Both the position numbers and the translations under genes were made by a program. From the NCBI GenBank assembly GCA_026874595.1, contig CM049320.1:21835714-21899713 (forward strand): DNA of 64,000 bases. Reading direction: 5' to 3'. Origin of the DNA: Sipunculus nudus. Taxonomy: Eukaryota; Annelida; Sipuncula; Golfingiida; Sipunculidae. A model generated the notes under the pieces. It ran no database searches and was not told the DNA's origin. It saw only the letters and a program-made list of their open reading frames with translations. Below, in pieces: positions 36,200 to 48,119 of the stretch; the stretch's first letter is position 1; each line of letters begins with the position of its first letter.

Positions 36200-36440
36200 C
36201 TCATTTGTCGGAGTCCGAGTTGGAGTCCGGTTAAATTGAACATGCGTTTTAGATGTTACAGATAATATGAGGAAACATTCGTATTGTATTCTTAAAGAGT
36301 AAATAGTAAAGCATCTGTCACACGTTAAATTATTATGGAACAACAATCCATACAATATATATAAGCTTTTGTTTCGGGGTCCGGCAATAATTACTGCTGA
36401 GTCCGAGTCCGGGGTCCGAGTCCGGGTTTTACCAAGTACC
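36200..36440. repeat. GAGTCCGAGTCCGG short repeats
   Basis: Clusters of the hexamer GTCCGA/GTCCGG occur at about 36208-36232 and 36380-36427, flanking AT-rich sequence. They may be ends of a small decayed element. No target duplication was found. Confidence 0.35.
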
Positions 36441-36444
36441 CTTC

Positions 36445-38530
36445 ATATCCGTTTCCGGCTTGTCGTTCAGGTAAACAATTTTGACAGCCTGAGTTAACGT
36501 GTACACCTTATTTTGCAGATACAAGCCAGCCTTGAGACACGCAAGCCCCGGTATCTAAAATAAATGATTACAATTAAGTCAGTAGTGACAGTACATGTAC
36601 CTTATATGTATACAGTCTGAATACAATTAAAATCTCCTTTAAACTAAAAGTTTAAGTTTTATACTCGTTATAGTTTAAAAGGTTATTAATATAATATAAT
36701 AATATATTATACTTTATAGTCGTAAAGATGCAGTATATGGTGACTTTTTTCTAGCCAGCAAATGTTTAACTTGAGAGGGTGTGTGGTAGTACTGGTGAAG
36801 TGTGTAACACTGCCGGTACTTTAGACCCAGTTGTGGCTCTGTTGTAAACACAGATCATTTCTCATTTTGACTTCACCAGCCATTACTTTTTCTTGTGATG
36901 ATTAATGTAACTGATGCTGAGGAGTAAGGTTATGATTATATAGTGCATCATATATACAAGATACTGTCACTATGTCCATTCAAGTATGCTGTGAAAGGTT
37001 GTATGATAGCTGAAGTTCAATTCGATACATATTAGATAATCTTGTTTATATAATCTTAACTGCAAGAGTAGTAATATATAATTACCAGTATATCTTGAGC
37101 TGATGCTAGCCCCTTCTATAATGCAGTGTCTCGGACCATCGTGGTGCCTACATATAAGTAAAATGTTGGTTTCTTCTGTCATAATTACCACATTTAGGGT
37201 GTGAATGTGACTGTTGATAAATATGAATTCAGAAAACAGACAGGAGTTGCCTGCATAGTTATAATAATTTTTAGACAATCTATGTAATATACTTTGGGAG
37301 CTGAGGAGGGGTGGGACCATTAATCCTTTAAATTGTAGGATTAATAGTTGCACCTTTCTTTAGTCATTTGGGTAAATTTCATAGATTAGTATAATTCCCA
37401 GGAACCCAGGACAACCCTGCTTACAAATGTAGAAACCAATGTCTTTGTTGGGGTGATTTTGGCATGTTTTGTTCTATAAGATGTTTGAGGTGTTTTATAA
37501 AGCACCTATAATATAGGCTACTTGTGTTCCATATATAATAATATACCTATCAGCCTATGAAAAAAAAAAATGCAAATTTATTTTTGGAGATTGCAGAACA
37601 TGTATAGAAACAGGCCTACACGGGAGACTGTCGGATATTAAAATGTTTGGAGTAACTTTACAATCAGTACCTACATTTAGGACAGTTGGATAAAATATTA
37701 CACACAGAATATATTTAGCTGGCAAATACTTTATCTTGGTTATATGTGGAATGCGTGTTGTTCATCCATGCTCTGTATATGCTCTATGCACTTAATTATT
37801 ATAATTAACAATTCACAGGTAAATAAGCTCAATTTCAATGTAAAAGTGTGACGTTTGCATTACAGTCTGGTATTTGCACGGCTGCCAACTGAGTTAAGAT
37901 TAAGCCGAGCCAGCCGAATTCATCAGGAGGTGCCACCGATATCTCATTAAGCCAAAGTGAGTTGATTTTGTGCAGCTCAGTTTGGCTTGAGAGAAAAAAA
38001 TAATACAAAAAGATCAATCTTTAACAATTACAATTAAAAATGCCCGAAACAAATGTTCAGGATTGTTTTTTCCTTTGTTTCTTGTCGCTGAAAGGAAAAG
38101 ATGTGATTTTTATGTATGAAAATGTTGGCTCAATATGAAATTACCAGGATGAACTATACTTGATATTTAATCACAAACTAGTTTAATGTAAAATATATGC
38201 AATATTTGTCAAATGAATAGGCTTTCAGGTCAGTTTAAGCCAGCTGACATTTTGCCAGCTGAGTCAAGCCATGAAACTCGACTTACTACTAAAGTGGTCC
38301 ATCTTTTTGTCCAAGCTATTTACATTTGTGTGGCTAACTCAGCTCTGGCCTGTAGTTTGCATGAGTGTAGACAGGAGATCCATCCTTGACATTCATAGAT
38401 AGGTGTTCTTTTTGGAACTGTAGCTAGATTTATACCTAGCAGGGGCTGAGAATTCAGTTCTATCCTGTTTTGTTTTGTTTCCTCAGATGTTTGAATTACT
38501 TTTGCTCTTTGTATGTAACAATTCTTTCAA
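36445..38530. other. No gene supported
   Basis: AT-rich sequence with GCCAGCTGA-type repeats near 37880-38290. It may hold the 5' UTR exon of the gene starting at 38541, but none could be chosen. Confidence 0.35.
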
Positions 38531-38540
38531 ACATTTCAGG

Positions 38541-41500
38541 ATGATGTGGCAATATTTCTGGGCCCACACTGTTTACCATCTGATGCGATGGTTTCCAAGA
38601 AACAACCAGATGAAAATGTAAGTAAAATTATCTTGACACAGTATCCAGTCTTATTAGATATGTTATTTCATAGGCCTGTGAATCATGACAGAGCCTTAGA
38701 ATTGATTCAGTAATTAAATCTTGTACCTTTGATTCAATTCTCAATTCTTTTATTTTCTTTGTAATAAATTTAAAGGTGCCCATTCACCTACCTTTTGAAA
38801 AAGAATTCATGTGATTTCTGATTTCCTCCGTGTATTTATAAATGATCCAAGGGTAAGGGTAACTTTGGTTGTAAAAAGTTCTTTTAACACCAAGCTTTGT
38901 GATGGATTATGAATTTGTTAATCAACAACATGTTTGTAAACACAACAATATTGACAAATGGGGAAAAACATGTAATCTAAGTTGGTAGGTTGCATATTTG
39001 TTAATAATGTTCCTCTTTAGCATTTGCACAGATAAAAAAACATGCAGGTAATTAAAGCTAGATGTATTACAATATGACTTGACTTCTCATAAAAAAGAAA
39101 GTGGCCAACTTTAGATTTGTCAAAATTCTGTATATGATTTCATTTGATAACATACACATAAACACACACACATATGTATATATACATACACACATGTACA
39201 TGCAAATAACTGCAGACGTTTGCAGTATCATCTGAACTGAACAGTTCCTCTTTATGTCTTTCAGTCGTATTGTGCTGCTGGTTTTCACGCTGGCTCTGTT
39301 GATACCACAGTTCTTTGTTCTCAGTCGGCCGCATACAGAGCGCTACTGTGGACAACATCTCTTTGAACTGCTGGTGGTTTCAGTTGTATACACATTTTGC
39401 ATGATTGGTAAGGCATTTTGGGGATTATAGAGCTGAATTATTTTATAATGTTTAGAATTTGATACTACCAGTAAAAGTTATATTTATTGACTATTCTATC
39501 ACTTTGTGCTGAGAAATCATTATTTTGCATCAGGCAGTCAAGATTGTTAAGACTTTTTACATGTTTAGTAGTTCCAGTCATGTGCTTCTATTAATACAGT
39601 AGAATTACCTCCACAAGGGTAAGAAAATGAATACTTAAAGTGTTAATCCTGAATATTTTTTGCTTAAGGATTCTCCTTCTTGTTTTCATTGATGGAGCCT
39701 GTTCCCTTTGAAGTGAAGCTGGCGTTTCATGTTTTTGGAGCCATTTGTTTCCTCACAGGGTTTATCTTTACTATCTTTACATCATTGGCTGGCCAGTGTG
39801 TAAGTATTAAAAACACAAACAGGACTACATAAATACATTAACAAAAATACAAGCACAATTGAATGCATTGTTACATCCCCAATAAAAACACTAGTTTGCA
39901 CACACTGCATGCATTTCATTACAGCAAAATTTCTGAAGCAAGAAAATAGTGATGTACACATGAATTTAGAATCATTTCTGTCATTACTACCTGGGTTTGT
40001 AACCTACTAATTAACTTGCTAAAAAACTGTCATGTACTTATACTGAAAGGTAATATGTTTTATATACCAAGACATGTGGCACATTCCCAGCCTTCAGCAT
40101 ATGTACAAGACAAAAGGTGTCAGACAAGTAGTTTGTAAAATACTAAAGAAACACAGAAACAGGGTTCTTGTGGGGCCTTAAAAAGTCTGATTTTTTATTT
40201 TGCATTTTAAGACTTGAAAAGGTCTTAAAAATGCCAGGAAACCTGACATAGGTCTTAAAAAGGTCTTAAATTTGATTTTATCGATCCTGATATAATGAAT
40301 GTGCAAAAATAGTTTGGTGATCGAACATAAGCTTGAGCCAGTTTAGGAGAAGTTGCTGCGGTTGCTTGTCAAAGACAGTAGTTTTAAAGACCGGTAGGGC
40401 TATTAAAGAATTTTATATAAAAAAGGGTCTTAAATTTTCTGTCAGCTGGTCTTAAAAGTCTTAAAAATGTCTAAAATTTTTTGCTGTGCCAAGAGGTGCA
40501 GGAACGCTGAGAAACAGTGCATATACATGCTCATGGGTTAGTTAAGAGACTTTAATTCTTGTAGTAGACTTTTTTTTTGTTGAGATGACCGCCTCCAATT
40601 TTTTAATGCTTTGCTTATATGTACATCTGCAGAGTTCCATTCCTGTTTTGGACTACATGACAGGGGCTTATATTTGATATTTCCTGGTGTTAACCAGGCT
40701 TGGTATATCACTCCTGCGGGCCCTGGGAATGTGTCATCCACTACAGGGTCATAACACCAAGGAACCCCCGAAAGGGGCACTCGTTTGTCAGTGACGCACA
40801 ACTGTTGGGCACAGTCTCCCCATTGAGCCTGCTGAGTGCTCACCCTGGGTGGGGGCCAACCTTGAAAAATCTCACCGCCTCGGCTGAGATTTGAACTCAC
40901 AATCTCCCAGCTTTGAGTCCTGCGCTCTACCCCTGAGCCACATAGCCGGTTTCTAGGAGTAGACTTAAATACACTTGCTACAATTGTAAAATCAAAATTG
41001 TCATCATAGTGATTCACACATACATCTTTGCTTGATAAATTATTTCTTAGGTCACACTTTTAGGAGAGAATATGACAATCATGATTCACCTATGCTTAAC
41101 TGGAAGAATGTTTAATTTCATAGGATTTAAGTTTATTTGCACAAAACCTATTAATAATACAGTGGAATCGGTCTGAAAGCCCACCTGTCTTACAAAATCA
41201 CATGTCTTATTAAGAAGACCCTTGAGTTAATACATTCACATTGGTTATACCAGTGCCTGTCTAATCAGACTACCTGTGAATTAAAACTGCTTAAATTGGC
41301 AAGTCCCACGGATGGTCTTATTCCACAGGTTTCACTATTGTCTATGCTTCACCAATGAGTCAGTGTATAGTGTTTTGTACTTTCAGAGTGTATGGACAGC
41401 AGAACTGTACTACTTCTCACTTGCTTCAATGGTACTGACAGTTTTGACAATGTGTGAGTATTTATAATTTATCCTGGATTTATGGTTAAGCCAAACTTTT

Positions 41501-42082
41501 AAGTTAAGTGAAACAGAAAGCTAAAACTGAACTTATGACCACATTGGTTCATCTCTTTTGGAAATTTTCACAGAATTTATGGGGACAACCAAAAGAAAAA
41601 AGGATGTTCTGTCCTTGAATTAACTAAAATGAAAATAGCATTTGTGACTTTAAAATTATCTTTCTCTCCTCTATTTACACAAAGTCTCTAAATTATGTTA
41701 AGTATTAACAGACAAGGATGCAATATCAATTTCAGAATTGCAGATTGAATGATATTGTTGACAATTATTACAGTAATAGTGACTCCAGTAAGAGCAACTT
41801 TATGCATTGTCATACCATAGTGTTTTCTTTGTATACTGCATATTTTGAAATCACCATTGGTTTATGTGCCATCAGTTAACTCACAAATTGTTAAAGTCAA
41901 AATTAACATGAATATTGTTATCATATGTTTGATGTATCTAATATTTTACAGTGTTCTTCATGGTAATGGTACCGTTCTGGCTGGTGAACAGATTTTGGAA
42001 GAACTCCGTTTTGGATTTGCGCTACAGGCAGGGGATCTGCTATGAACCCGTCAAATGCTGCTCATGTGTATGGCACATCTAA
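38541..42082 (+). CDS. Four-transmembrane protein, 182 residues, five coding exons
   Basis: Exons are 38541-38617, 39265-39407, 39669-39799, 41387-41453 and 41952-42082. Phases (2, 1, 0, 1) agree at every join, all donors and acceptors are GT–AG with good pyrimidine tracts, and the total of 549 nt is exact. The start MMWQYFWAHTVYHLMRWFPR follows an acceptor by one base, so there is an upstream non-coding exon. Hydrophobic segments are IVLLVFTLALLIPQFFV, LFELLVVSVVYTFCMIGFSF, AFHVFGAICFLTGFIFTIF and SLASMVLTVLTMLFFMVMV. The tail is short and cysteine-rich (GICYEPVKCCSCVWHI), plausibly palmitoylated. AATAAA lies nine bases after the stop. The layout resembles MARVEL or other tetraspan-type proteins, but I do not recognise the family. 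Intron 3 holds a hAT-like MITE and a SINE. Confidence 0.8.
40160..40509. mobile_element. hAT-like non-autonomous element with 5-bp target duplication
   Basis: It starts CAGGGTTCTTGTGGGG and ends GTGCAGGAACGCTG (inverse CAGCGTTCCTGCAC). It is flanked on both sides by AGAAA (40155-40159 and 40510-40514). The interior is rich in GGTCTTAAAA repeats. It is 350 bp with no coding capacity and lies in intron 3 of the four-TM gene. Confidence 0.7.
40563..40966 (-). mobile_element. tRNA-derived SINE with 9-bp target duplication
   Basis: The body is 40572-40957. On the minus strand the head is GGCTATGTGGCTCAGGGG (A box), with B box GTGAGTTCAAATCTC, and it ends with poly-A (T run at 40572). AGTAGACTT flanks both sides (40563-40571 and 40958-40966). 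Same family as 3964-4210 but about 140 bp longer. A 159-codon frame across it is a by-product of the SINE. Confidence 0.85.
41159..41337. mobile_element. Possible TIR element (CAGTGGAA ends)
   Basis: The left end is TACAGTGGAATCGGTCTG. The right end, read in reverse, is ATAGTGAAACCTGTGGAAT. The match is imperfect, but the layout resembles the short Tc1/pogo-like elements elsewhere in the window. Confidence 0.35.
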
Positions 42083-42090
42083 CAATACCA

Positions 42091-42096
42091 AATAAA
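42091..42096 (+). terminator. Polyadenylation signal AATAAA of the four-TM gene
   Basis: AATAAA begins nine bases after the TAA. A second AATAAA lies near 42117, so the 3' UTR is probably very short. Confidence 0.55.
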
Positions 42097-42232
42097 ATCT
42101 TATTAATGACCATCTCAATAAATTCAGAGATCATTACTATAGATAGTGTTGCCACTGATGAGTGACAGTTATAAACAAGAATTAAGTTTGCAGAAATATG
42201 AAGAAATTGAGTGTATAAGGCCAAAAAAAATT

Positions 42233-42480
42233 AAAAGGTATGGTTGTCAGGCACTTTTTTTTCATAAATCATCGGTGAAGGTTTTTGTTTTTTACCTTTT
42301 TTTGTATGTTTCAATAAAAATGTCATATGATCAGGGAAAAGCATAATATAACAGAATTGTTTTTGCAAAACAGGTAAAAGCACTACACAACAAAAGAAAT
42401 CTAATCAAATTTGTATTATCTTCTTAAGAGATAAAAATCAAAATAGAAACTTTTGATGCTGGGGGTTAAAATTGACGCGC
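42233..42480. mobile_element. AAAAGGTATGG MITE (copy 3, right end missing)
   Basis: The left end AAAAGGTATGGTTGTCAGGC and the interior (TCATATGATCAGGGAAAAGC, TTAAAATTGACGCG) match the other copies. The right inverted repeat is not found, so the copy is truncated. Confidence 0.6.
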
Positions 42481-42484
42481 TCAT

Positions 42485-44480
42485 AAATCATCAATCTACA
42501 ATGGAACCTTGGAAACACAGCCAAAGGGGTTGTATTCCTTGGAGTGTAGTGCATGATGTCTACAGTGTAAATGATCTAAAGGTCATTAACCTGTTCTAAT
42601 GGGTCTCAGGACTCATAGAGTGGTCTGTTGAAGAGGTTTCATGATAATAATGCATAATTAAAATTGTTTTTAAAATGAATGTCATTTTATTTAAAAAAAA
42701 AACATTTTAAGTGCAAATGAAGAGTAAGTTCTGCATGGCTGACAGTGATTTAGTCAACTTTTATCAAATATATAATAAACAGGGTATGGTAAGAAAATCC
42801 TACTTTGCAACTTGAAAGGTCTCTTGCCAGAAGCAAGTACATATATTTTTGTGTGTGGGAGATAAAATATTCATATTATAATTTTGTGATATCCAGGCCT
42901 TAAATTTTACATCCAGGTTTCCTCTTCAATTTTTGTTAATTGTATGTTTGATGCTGGTATTGAGACATTTAAAGAAGAAAGTTAATTGTTTCAGAATCAT
43001 GAGACATACTATTATTTTCCAATTGAACCTGAATTTGGAGAAAAAAATTTTATATGCAGCCAGGATCTTTACAAATATCCAGTTGAACATTCCAGTCTTA
43101 ATGTACAATGGATATTTTGTGTGTAGCCACTATATATATATATTTATGTGTATTATGTACCCCATGTAGTTCTCTTTTTGAAACTGTCTTTCTTGAGTAG
43201 AAAAAGATAGTTACTGATTTTATCGTTATGACAGATTGAAAATATGGAGTTGCATTCCTAGTTTAGTGACAATCAAGTTGCAATATCAGCTGATGGTACC
43301 ATATGTAGTTCTCTTTTTGAATCTATCATTTCTGCATACAAATGATGATATGCATCTTCTGATGTTCACCGAAGATTGGGAATATGAAGTTCTTGTGACA
43401 ATTAGCTCACAGTCAAGTGGTAAATAATGTGAAAACAAAACATGCACTCATAAGCCCTATTCAGATTCCAAGAAATAAATAGAAATATTTTGCGGGTTTA
43501 TCATTTTGATTGGATATTCTGTGGTTATACACTGGATTCTTCAGGCAATAATAACTGTGATAATTGGATGTGATATTTTTATAGCTTACAAGAGTTTGAA
43601 TATAGGTGAACTGATTGTGGTAATTAAGGATATTTATTCTATTTTCTACTTGTGGTTTTCTCATATTTTTGCATTTACAAATGCCAGCATTACACAAAAA
43701 CTCATGAACCATCTTTGTTGCAAATTATAATTTATATCTATTTGTTTAGCAATTATTAATAAAAACCTGAAAACTGATTTGATGTGACACAGTTAATTCT
43801 GAAGGTGAAACCGAACCTCTTACATAAGTTTATTTATTTATAAATTTACATGTATAATAATGAAACTTGCAAATGATTAAACCATTCTGGATGTCTGTAC
43901 CATGTTGTTTCAACTATCAACCATCTTTTACTCTTTCTGACATGCTATACACCATTTGTTTGTGATTGATAGTTGAACGAGAGATAAACTCCTTACAGTA
44001 TATTCAAACTGAATGCAATGAATCACATATACATACACTATTGGCCTTATTATATTTATTTACTTGAGATATTAGATCTTCTGGCAACCAAGCTGGCTTG
44101 GTTTGTATTTGTATATACTATACATTTGTTTGTATTCATGCATGTTTGTGTGAATAAAAAAAAATAAAGTAAGCGTTGTTTTTGTCTTTAATTTGTTTTA
44201 ATGTGTTCCTTTTCTATTGCCTCTGTCAAGAGGTTATGCCTTCATTACCGTTCATGTGTGTTTGTTCACAACATAATTCAAACAATACAGAACGGAATGT
44301 CATGAAATTTTCCGGACATTTCAGGAAATTGGCCAGTGGAGAATCTATTAGATGATGGTGTGGATCCGGCTCATGATCCTGATCATGGAAATTTCTCAAG
44401 GAATATTGACAAATGTACAGCCACTAAAGTATGAACCTAGGAATGTGGAACAGGAAATATAAATTAAATGAATGGAGGAG
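42485..44480. other. No gene seen
   Basis: AT-rich with many short open frames. A TTTCTATTGCCTCTGTCAAG motif near 44211 looks like the edge of a dispersed repeat. No splice-supported exon. Confidence 0.4.
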
Positions 44481-44744
44481 GCTTCAAGGGCTTGGACAGT
44501 CGAGTGGTAAAATGCTTTACACTTGTCCACCTCGGTTCGATACCCGGACTTGCTATTGAAAAGCAGGGGCGTAGCCAGAGGCCCCCCCCCCCCCCCGCTT
44601 CGGGTGGCATCCAGTATTCCAGGTCTTCCTGGAATTTCACTCAGTCTTAAAACACACTCATGTCACTAATATCCGTAGATTTGGGACTTATTTGTTCATT
44701 TCATTAGGTTTGATCCTGCAAATATGATACTTGTGGCACAGCTG

Positions 44745-44990
44745 ACAATAAGTCACTTAAGCTATATAGCGATAGCCTTTTGTCCTCCGTCCGTCTGGCC
44801 GGCCCGCAGTCGGTTCACAGGGAAACTGTTTGAAATTGCTGGACCTACTAATCCAAAATTCAGCAGACAGTTAGTTGTCCTTAAGTTCCTCTACCAAACC
44901 CGAAACTTACTTCCTGTGACCTCGTTCCCTTGAAAAAAATAGGGAAAAACCTGTTTTCCAGTAAAAGCCTGTTGTTACACCTCAAGAATG
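44745..44990 (+). repeat. Dispersed repeat, TTTTAGCTCAGCTGAC family (copy 2, 5' end missing)
   Basis: It contains AGCTATATAGCGATAG, CCGTCCGTCTGGCCGG, a 'CCTACTAATCCAAAATTC' stretch and 'TCTACCAAACCCGAAACTTA', in the same order as copies at 18895-18600 (minus) and 63605 (plus). Confidence 0.6.
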
Positions 44991-46648
44991 CCTCCTACTA
45001 AAACCACTAACGTTTTGTTTATATTTGGCATAGATAATCCTCTACATACTTCCTATGTATACATGCAGGAAATTAAGTCAATATTGTATAATTTTTAGAA
45101 GATATATGGATCTGAACATAATGTATACCTTGTCAAAACATAAGGGAATATATTTTCTCACTTAACATGGTAACTTTTAAAGCTAGAAACTATTTTTAAA
45201 GAATAAAACTTTATTTAATCAAACTTTAATCGTATGCCAGAAATTAGATCAACCTTTTGTATTTTTTTTCAAGTTATTAGCATAAACGTAAAATCATTAC
45301 CTAAAATTTGTTCAACTTTGACCATGGCACATTTTTCTTTTATTTCCTATAAGCACTGATCATTTGATTTTCACATCACATACGAATCAGTATTTACTCT
45401 TTTGAGTCTGAAATATGCAAGGAATTCTAAAAAAAAAGTAGCTTTTATGCAAGTTTTCATACACCATATATGTGCACGGTGGTGTGAAGTGAGTGTCGGA
45501 GCCCTCACTTAGCCACCTGTTATGTAACAAACTTCAGTCGACGCAGCTACATATAGCTCCCTTAGCTCACCAGAGCAGGACTTCCCCTCCCGTCCCAACC
45601 CTTCTCCATGTAGAGGATGAATAAACAAGATGAATGTTATAATTTTATTGATTCATTTAAATGTTTGATTCATTTTTTTCTAGACTTTTGCACAATGAGT
45701 GCACATTGAATTATCAGTGTTAGTTTTTGCTGTAATAGTGTGGATGTGCATGATGAGGAACTCCTTGATTCAGCTTGCTTTCTTTTTTAACATGTTGGAA
45801 ATTCAGTATTAAATTATAGTTGAGATAATATTAGCATATTGATGTTACTTGTCCCTAATCCTACCGACAGTGCGTATACCTGGGTTGACAAGGGAATTTA
45901 ACTTAATATTATATTTTTGTTAATAAAATTAAGCATGTACATTAAACTAAATACACCAATGTACAATCTTTTGTTTAACAGTGATCTAATGAGTTGTCTA
46001 GAAGATGCCATTTTTAAGTGTTTTTATCTTTGAAAAAAAAATTCTTTTAAATTTAGTTAAAGCTCTTTATTATTTCAAAATAGTAAAATATGTGTATGCA
46101 TAATTTCACACAACCAAACTAATTATAAATAATGAGCAGCTTATAATTCTTAATTTACTTATATCTGCATGGTTTTTAATCTGAAAAATGCAATATGCTA
46201 AAATTTATTCATTAAGTAAATCGTCATTCCCTGCCAAAAATGGACATGCTGAAAAAAATGGCTTAATATAAACTTAAAATCTTTATTTCTCTGCCTCAGC
46301 AGGAAGTAAAATAAAGTTATCAGTTCTTTCTGTCCAGCTGTGTCTATCTGCAACAAAATATCAACAAAAAAAACCTATAGTGGTTTTTTCCATATAGAAG
46401 TCTTGTTAAAGTATTAGTTGGGCAATCATATATTTAGTACTTGATTATCACCAAATAGCAGGATCGTTTACTCTTAGCTTTGCAATGAGCAAAATATATT
46501 AAACAAAAATATTAACAAGTATATGAATTTTACAAAATTCAGCTGAGCGCCGTTGCCCATGGGTCCCTTTTTTATTGTTTCATCTCGCATGACTGATATT
46601 TCCAATTGTAATTTAACATTAGTATATTGTTTGGAATTATTAGGAGGT

Positions 46649-46651
<3 letters not shown>

Positions 46652-46727
<76 letters not shown>
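46652..46727. repeat. (TA)n tract inside a palindrome
   Basis: A long TA run with arms GTGGTTTA and TAAACCAC, able to form a cruciform. Confidence 0.85.
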
Positions 46728-46730
<3 letters not shown>

Positions 46731-47354
46731 ACATTGTCTTTGCCACATATTTCGGCCCCCTCCCCTCCCTAAATCCTGGCTACGCCGCTGAAAAGGGTTG
46801 TAGTTACCCGTCCAAGGTTGGTGGCTTTCTTCGGGTCCTCTGGTTTTCTCCACCACTACACACTTCCGAAGGCTACCATCCGAGCCATGGAAACTTCCTG
46901 GTATTACTTAGCTATGGTTGTACAATCCATGTTAAATAAAGTTTAAAACAAGTAACATATCCAGATTTCTGTAATGTTGACCAAAATGTTACTCTTTTTA
47001 TGTTTATTTTGACATGCCATATATTTGAAGTTTTTTCTCCGACCGTACATCATCGGATGTTTTGAAATAAGTGTTTTTATAATCATTTACGTTTCAAGTA
47101 CAGTTGCTCATCAGTGCCATGCATTGTTGAAGAGTTAAAACATTATTTGTCATGCCGTTAGTATACCACAAATTTAAACCAAATTTCTGTAAGTATTATT
47201 ACAACTATTTCCACCTGCTTTTACAATTTATTTATCGTTTTTCTTATATCACGCATAGAAATATAAGGGATGGGCAGCTTCCTCGGGGTTTATATTTTAA
47301 TGAATGAACAATAGATGGCGCTGTAAAGCAGATGAGACATCACGGTATATATTT

Positions 47355-48002
47355 ATGGACGAGAAGCCTTCCAGGATTTATCCTGATAAAAATAAGAATA
47401 TGAGGAGAGAAGCTGTCAGAACAGCTCTGAGAGACTGCAACTATAACTACAGAACAAACGGATCACCAAGCACAGAAGACAAAATTCTGCCTTTTACTAT
47501 GAATATCAGAGGCCGGCAAACGTTCCAAACATTAGGCAAAAAAAGGGTATGGTTTTCAGGCACTTTTTTTAAATCAGTGCGGGCGGGCGATTTTTTTCCT
47601 CTTATTTTGTATGTTTCCATTAAAAATTTCATATGATCAGGGTATGATAATAACAATTTTTTGTTTTTGCTAAACGGGTAAAGGTATTCTTGCAAAGTAA
47701 CGGACCCATATTTCATGATCTTATTGCAATAAAAAAAAATTGTTGCATGTTAAAGTTGACGACCCGGAGCATCTAATGATATCATATTTTTTATGTTACT
47801 CATACATATATTTTGCTAAAGACTGTCGAAAAAGGATAGTTTGCCGAAAATACCCAAACTGTCGATAACTTTGATGAAAGACAATTCCCGATACCAAACA
47901 GAACCTATGACTGGGAGCAAAAGGTAATCAAGATGAAAAGAAGCGCATTACATTTAAAGAAGTAATGGCTATGTATTTATATACATGTATATATATTTAT
48001 TT

Positions 48003-48045
<43 letters not shown>

Positions 48046-48118
48046 AATATATCTATCAACAATCCGTAGACATCTGCTTTCATTTAGGAGGAGAAAGCGT
48101 GGGTATTTAACTGCATGA
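47355..48118 (+). CDS. Small unidentified protein gene interrupted by a MITE
   Basis: Exon A begins at or before ATG 47355 and encodes MDEKPSRIYPDKNKNMRREA, then VRTALRDCNYNYRTNG and ILPFTMNIRGRQTFQTLG. At 47541 a MITE begins. The phase-2 donor that fits the next exon (ATTTT/GTATGT, 47608) lies inside the MITE. Exon B is 47822-47923 (SKKDSLPKIPKLSITLMKD, then NSRYQTEPMTGSK) with donor AAAAG/GTAATC. Exon C is 48088-48118 after CTGCTTTCATTTAG, encoding RRKRGYLTA and TGA. All phases fit. As modelled the product has about 128 residues, basic and soluble, of no family I know. Without the MITE, exon A may have ended differently. Confidence 0.45.
47541..47770. mobile_element. AAAAGGTATGG MITE (copy 4, right end missing)
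   Basis: The left end AAAAGGGTATGGTTTTCAGG and the interior (TTTCATATGATCAGGGTATG, GTTAAAGTTGACG) match copies 1-3. The right inverted repeat was not found. It lies within or at the end of a coding exon. Confidence 0.6.
48001..48042. repeat. (CT)n(TA)n compound microsatellite
   Basis: Short TCTCTC run followed by a TA run, in the intron between exons B and C of the small gene. Confidence 0.85.
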
Positions 48119-48119
48119 G

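Larger units (their letters stand above)
44564..46790. mobile_element. TIR element (CAGGGGCGTAGCCAG) inserted in a SINE, 5-bp target duplication
   Basis: The left end is CAGGGGCGTAGCCAG and the right end is CTGGCTACGCCGCTG, near-perfect inverted repeats (one mismatch). AAAAG flanks both ends (44559-44563 and 46791-46795). The 2.2-kb interior has no transposase frame. It carries another dispersed repeat (44745-44990) and a palindromic GTGGTTTA(TA)nTAAACCAC tract at 46647-46733. Confidence 0.75.
44486..46955 (+). mobile_element. SINE (second family) split by a 2.2-kb insertion
   Basis: The head 44486-44563 (GGACAGTCGAGTGGTAAAAT, then GGTTCGATACCCGG) and the body/tail 46791-46955 (GGGTTGTAGTTACCCGTCC … TTGTACAATCCATGT) align continuously with the intact SINE at 31147-30890 once the inserted element and one copy of AAAAG are removed. 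Confidence 0.8.

Noticed and set aside
40538-41017. 159-codon minus-strand open frame
   Set aside because: It is almost entirely a tRNA-derived SINE with its flanking duplication.
46553-46939. 128-codon frame with (Tyr-Ile)n
   Set aside because: Translation of a (TA)n tract and SINE tail.
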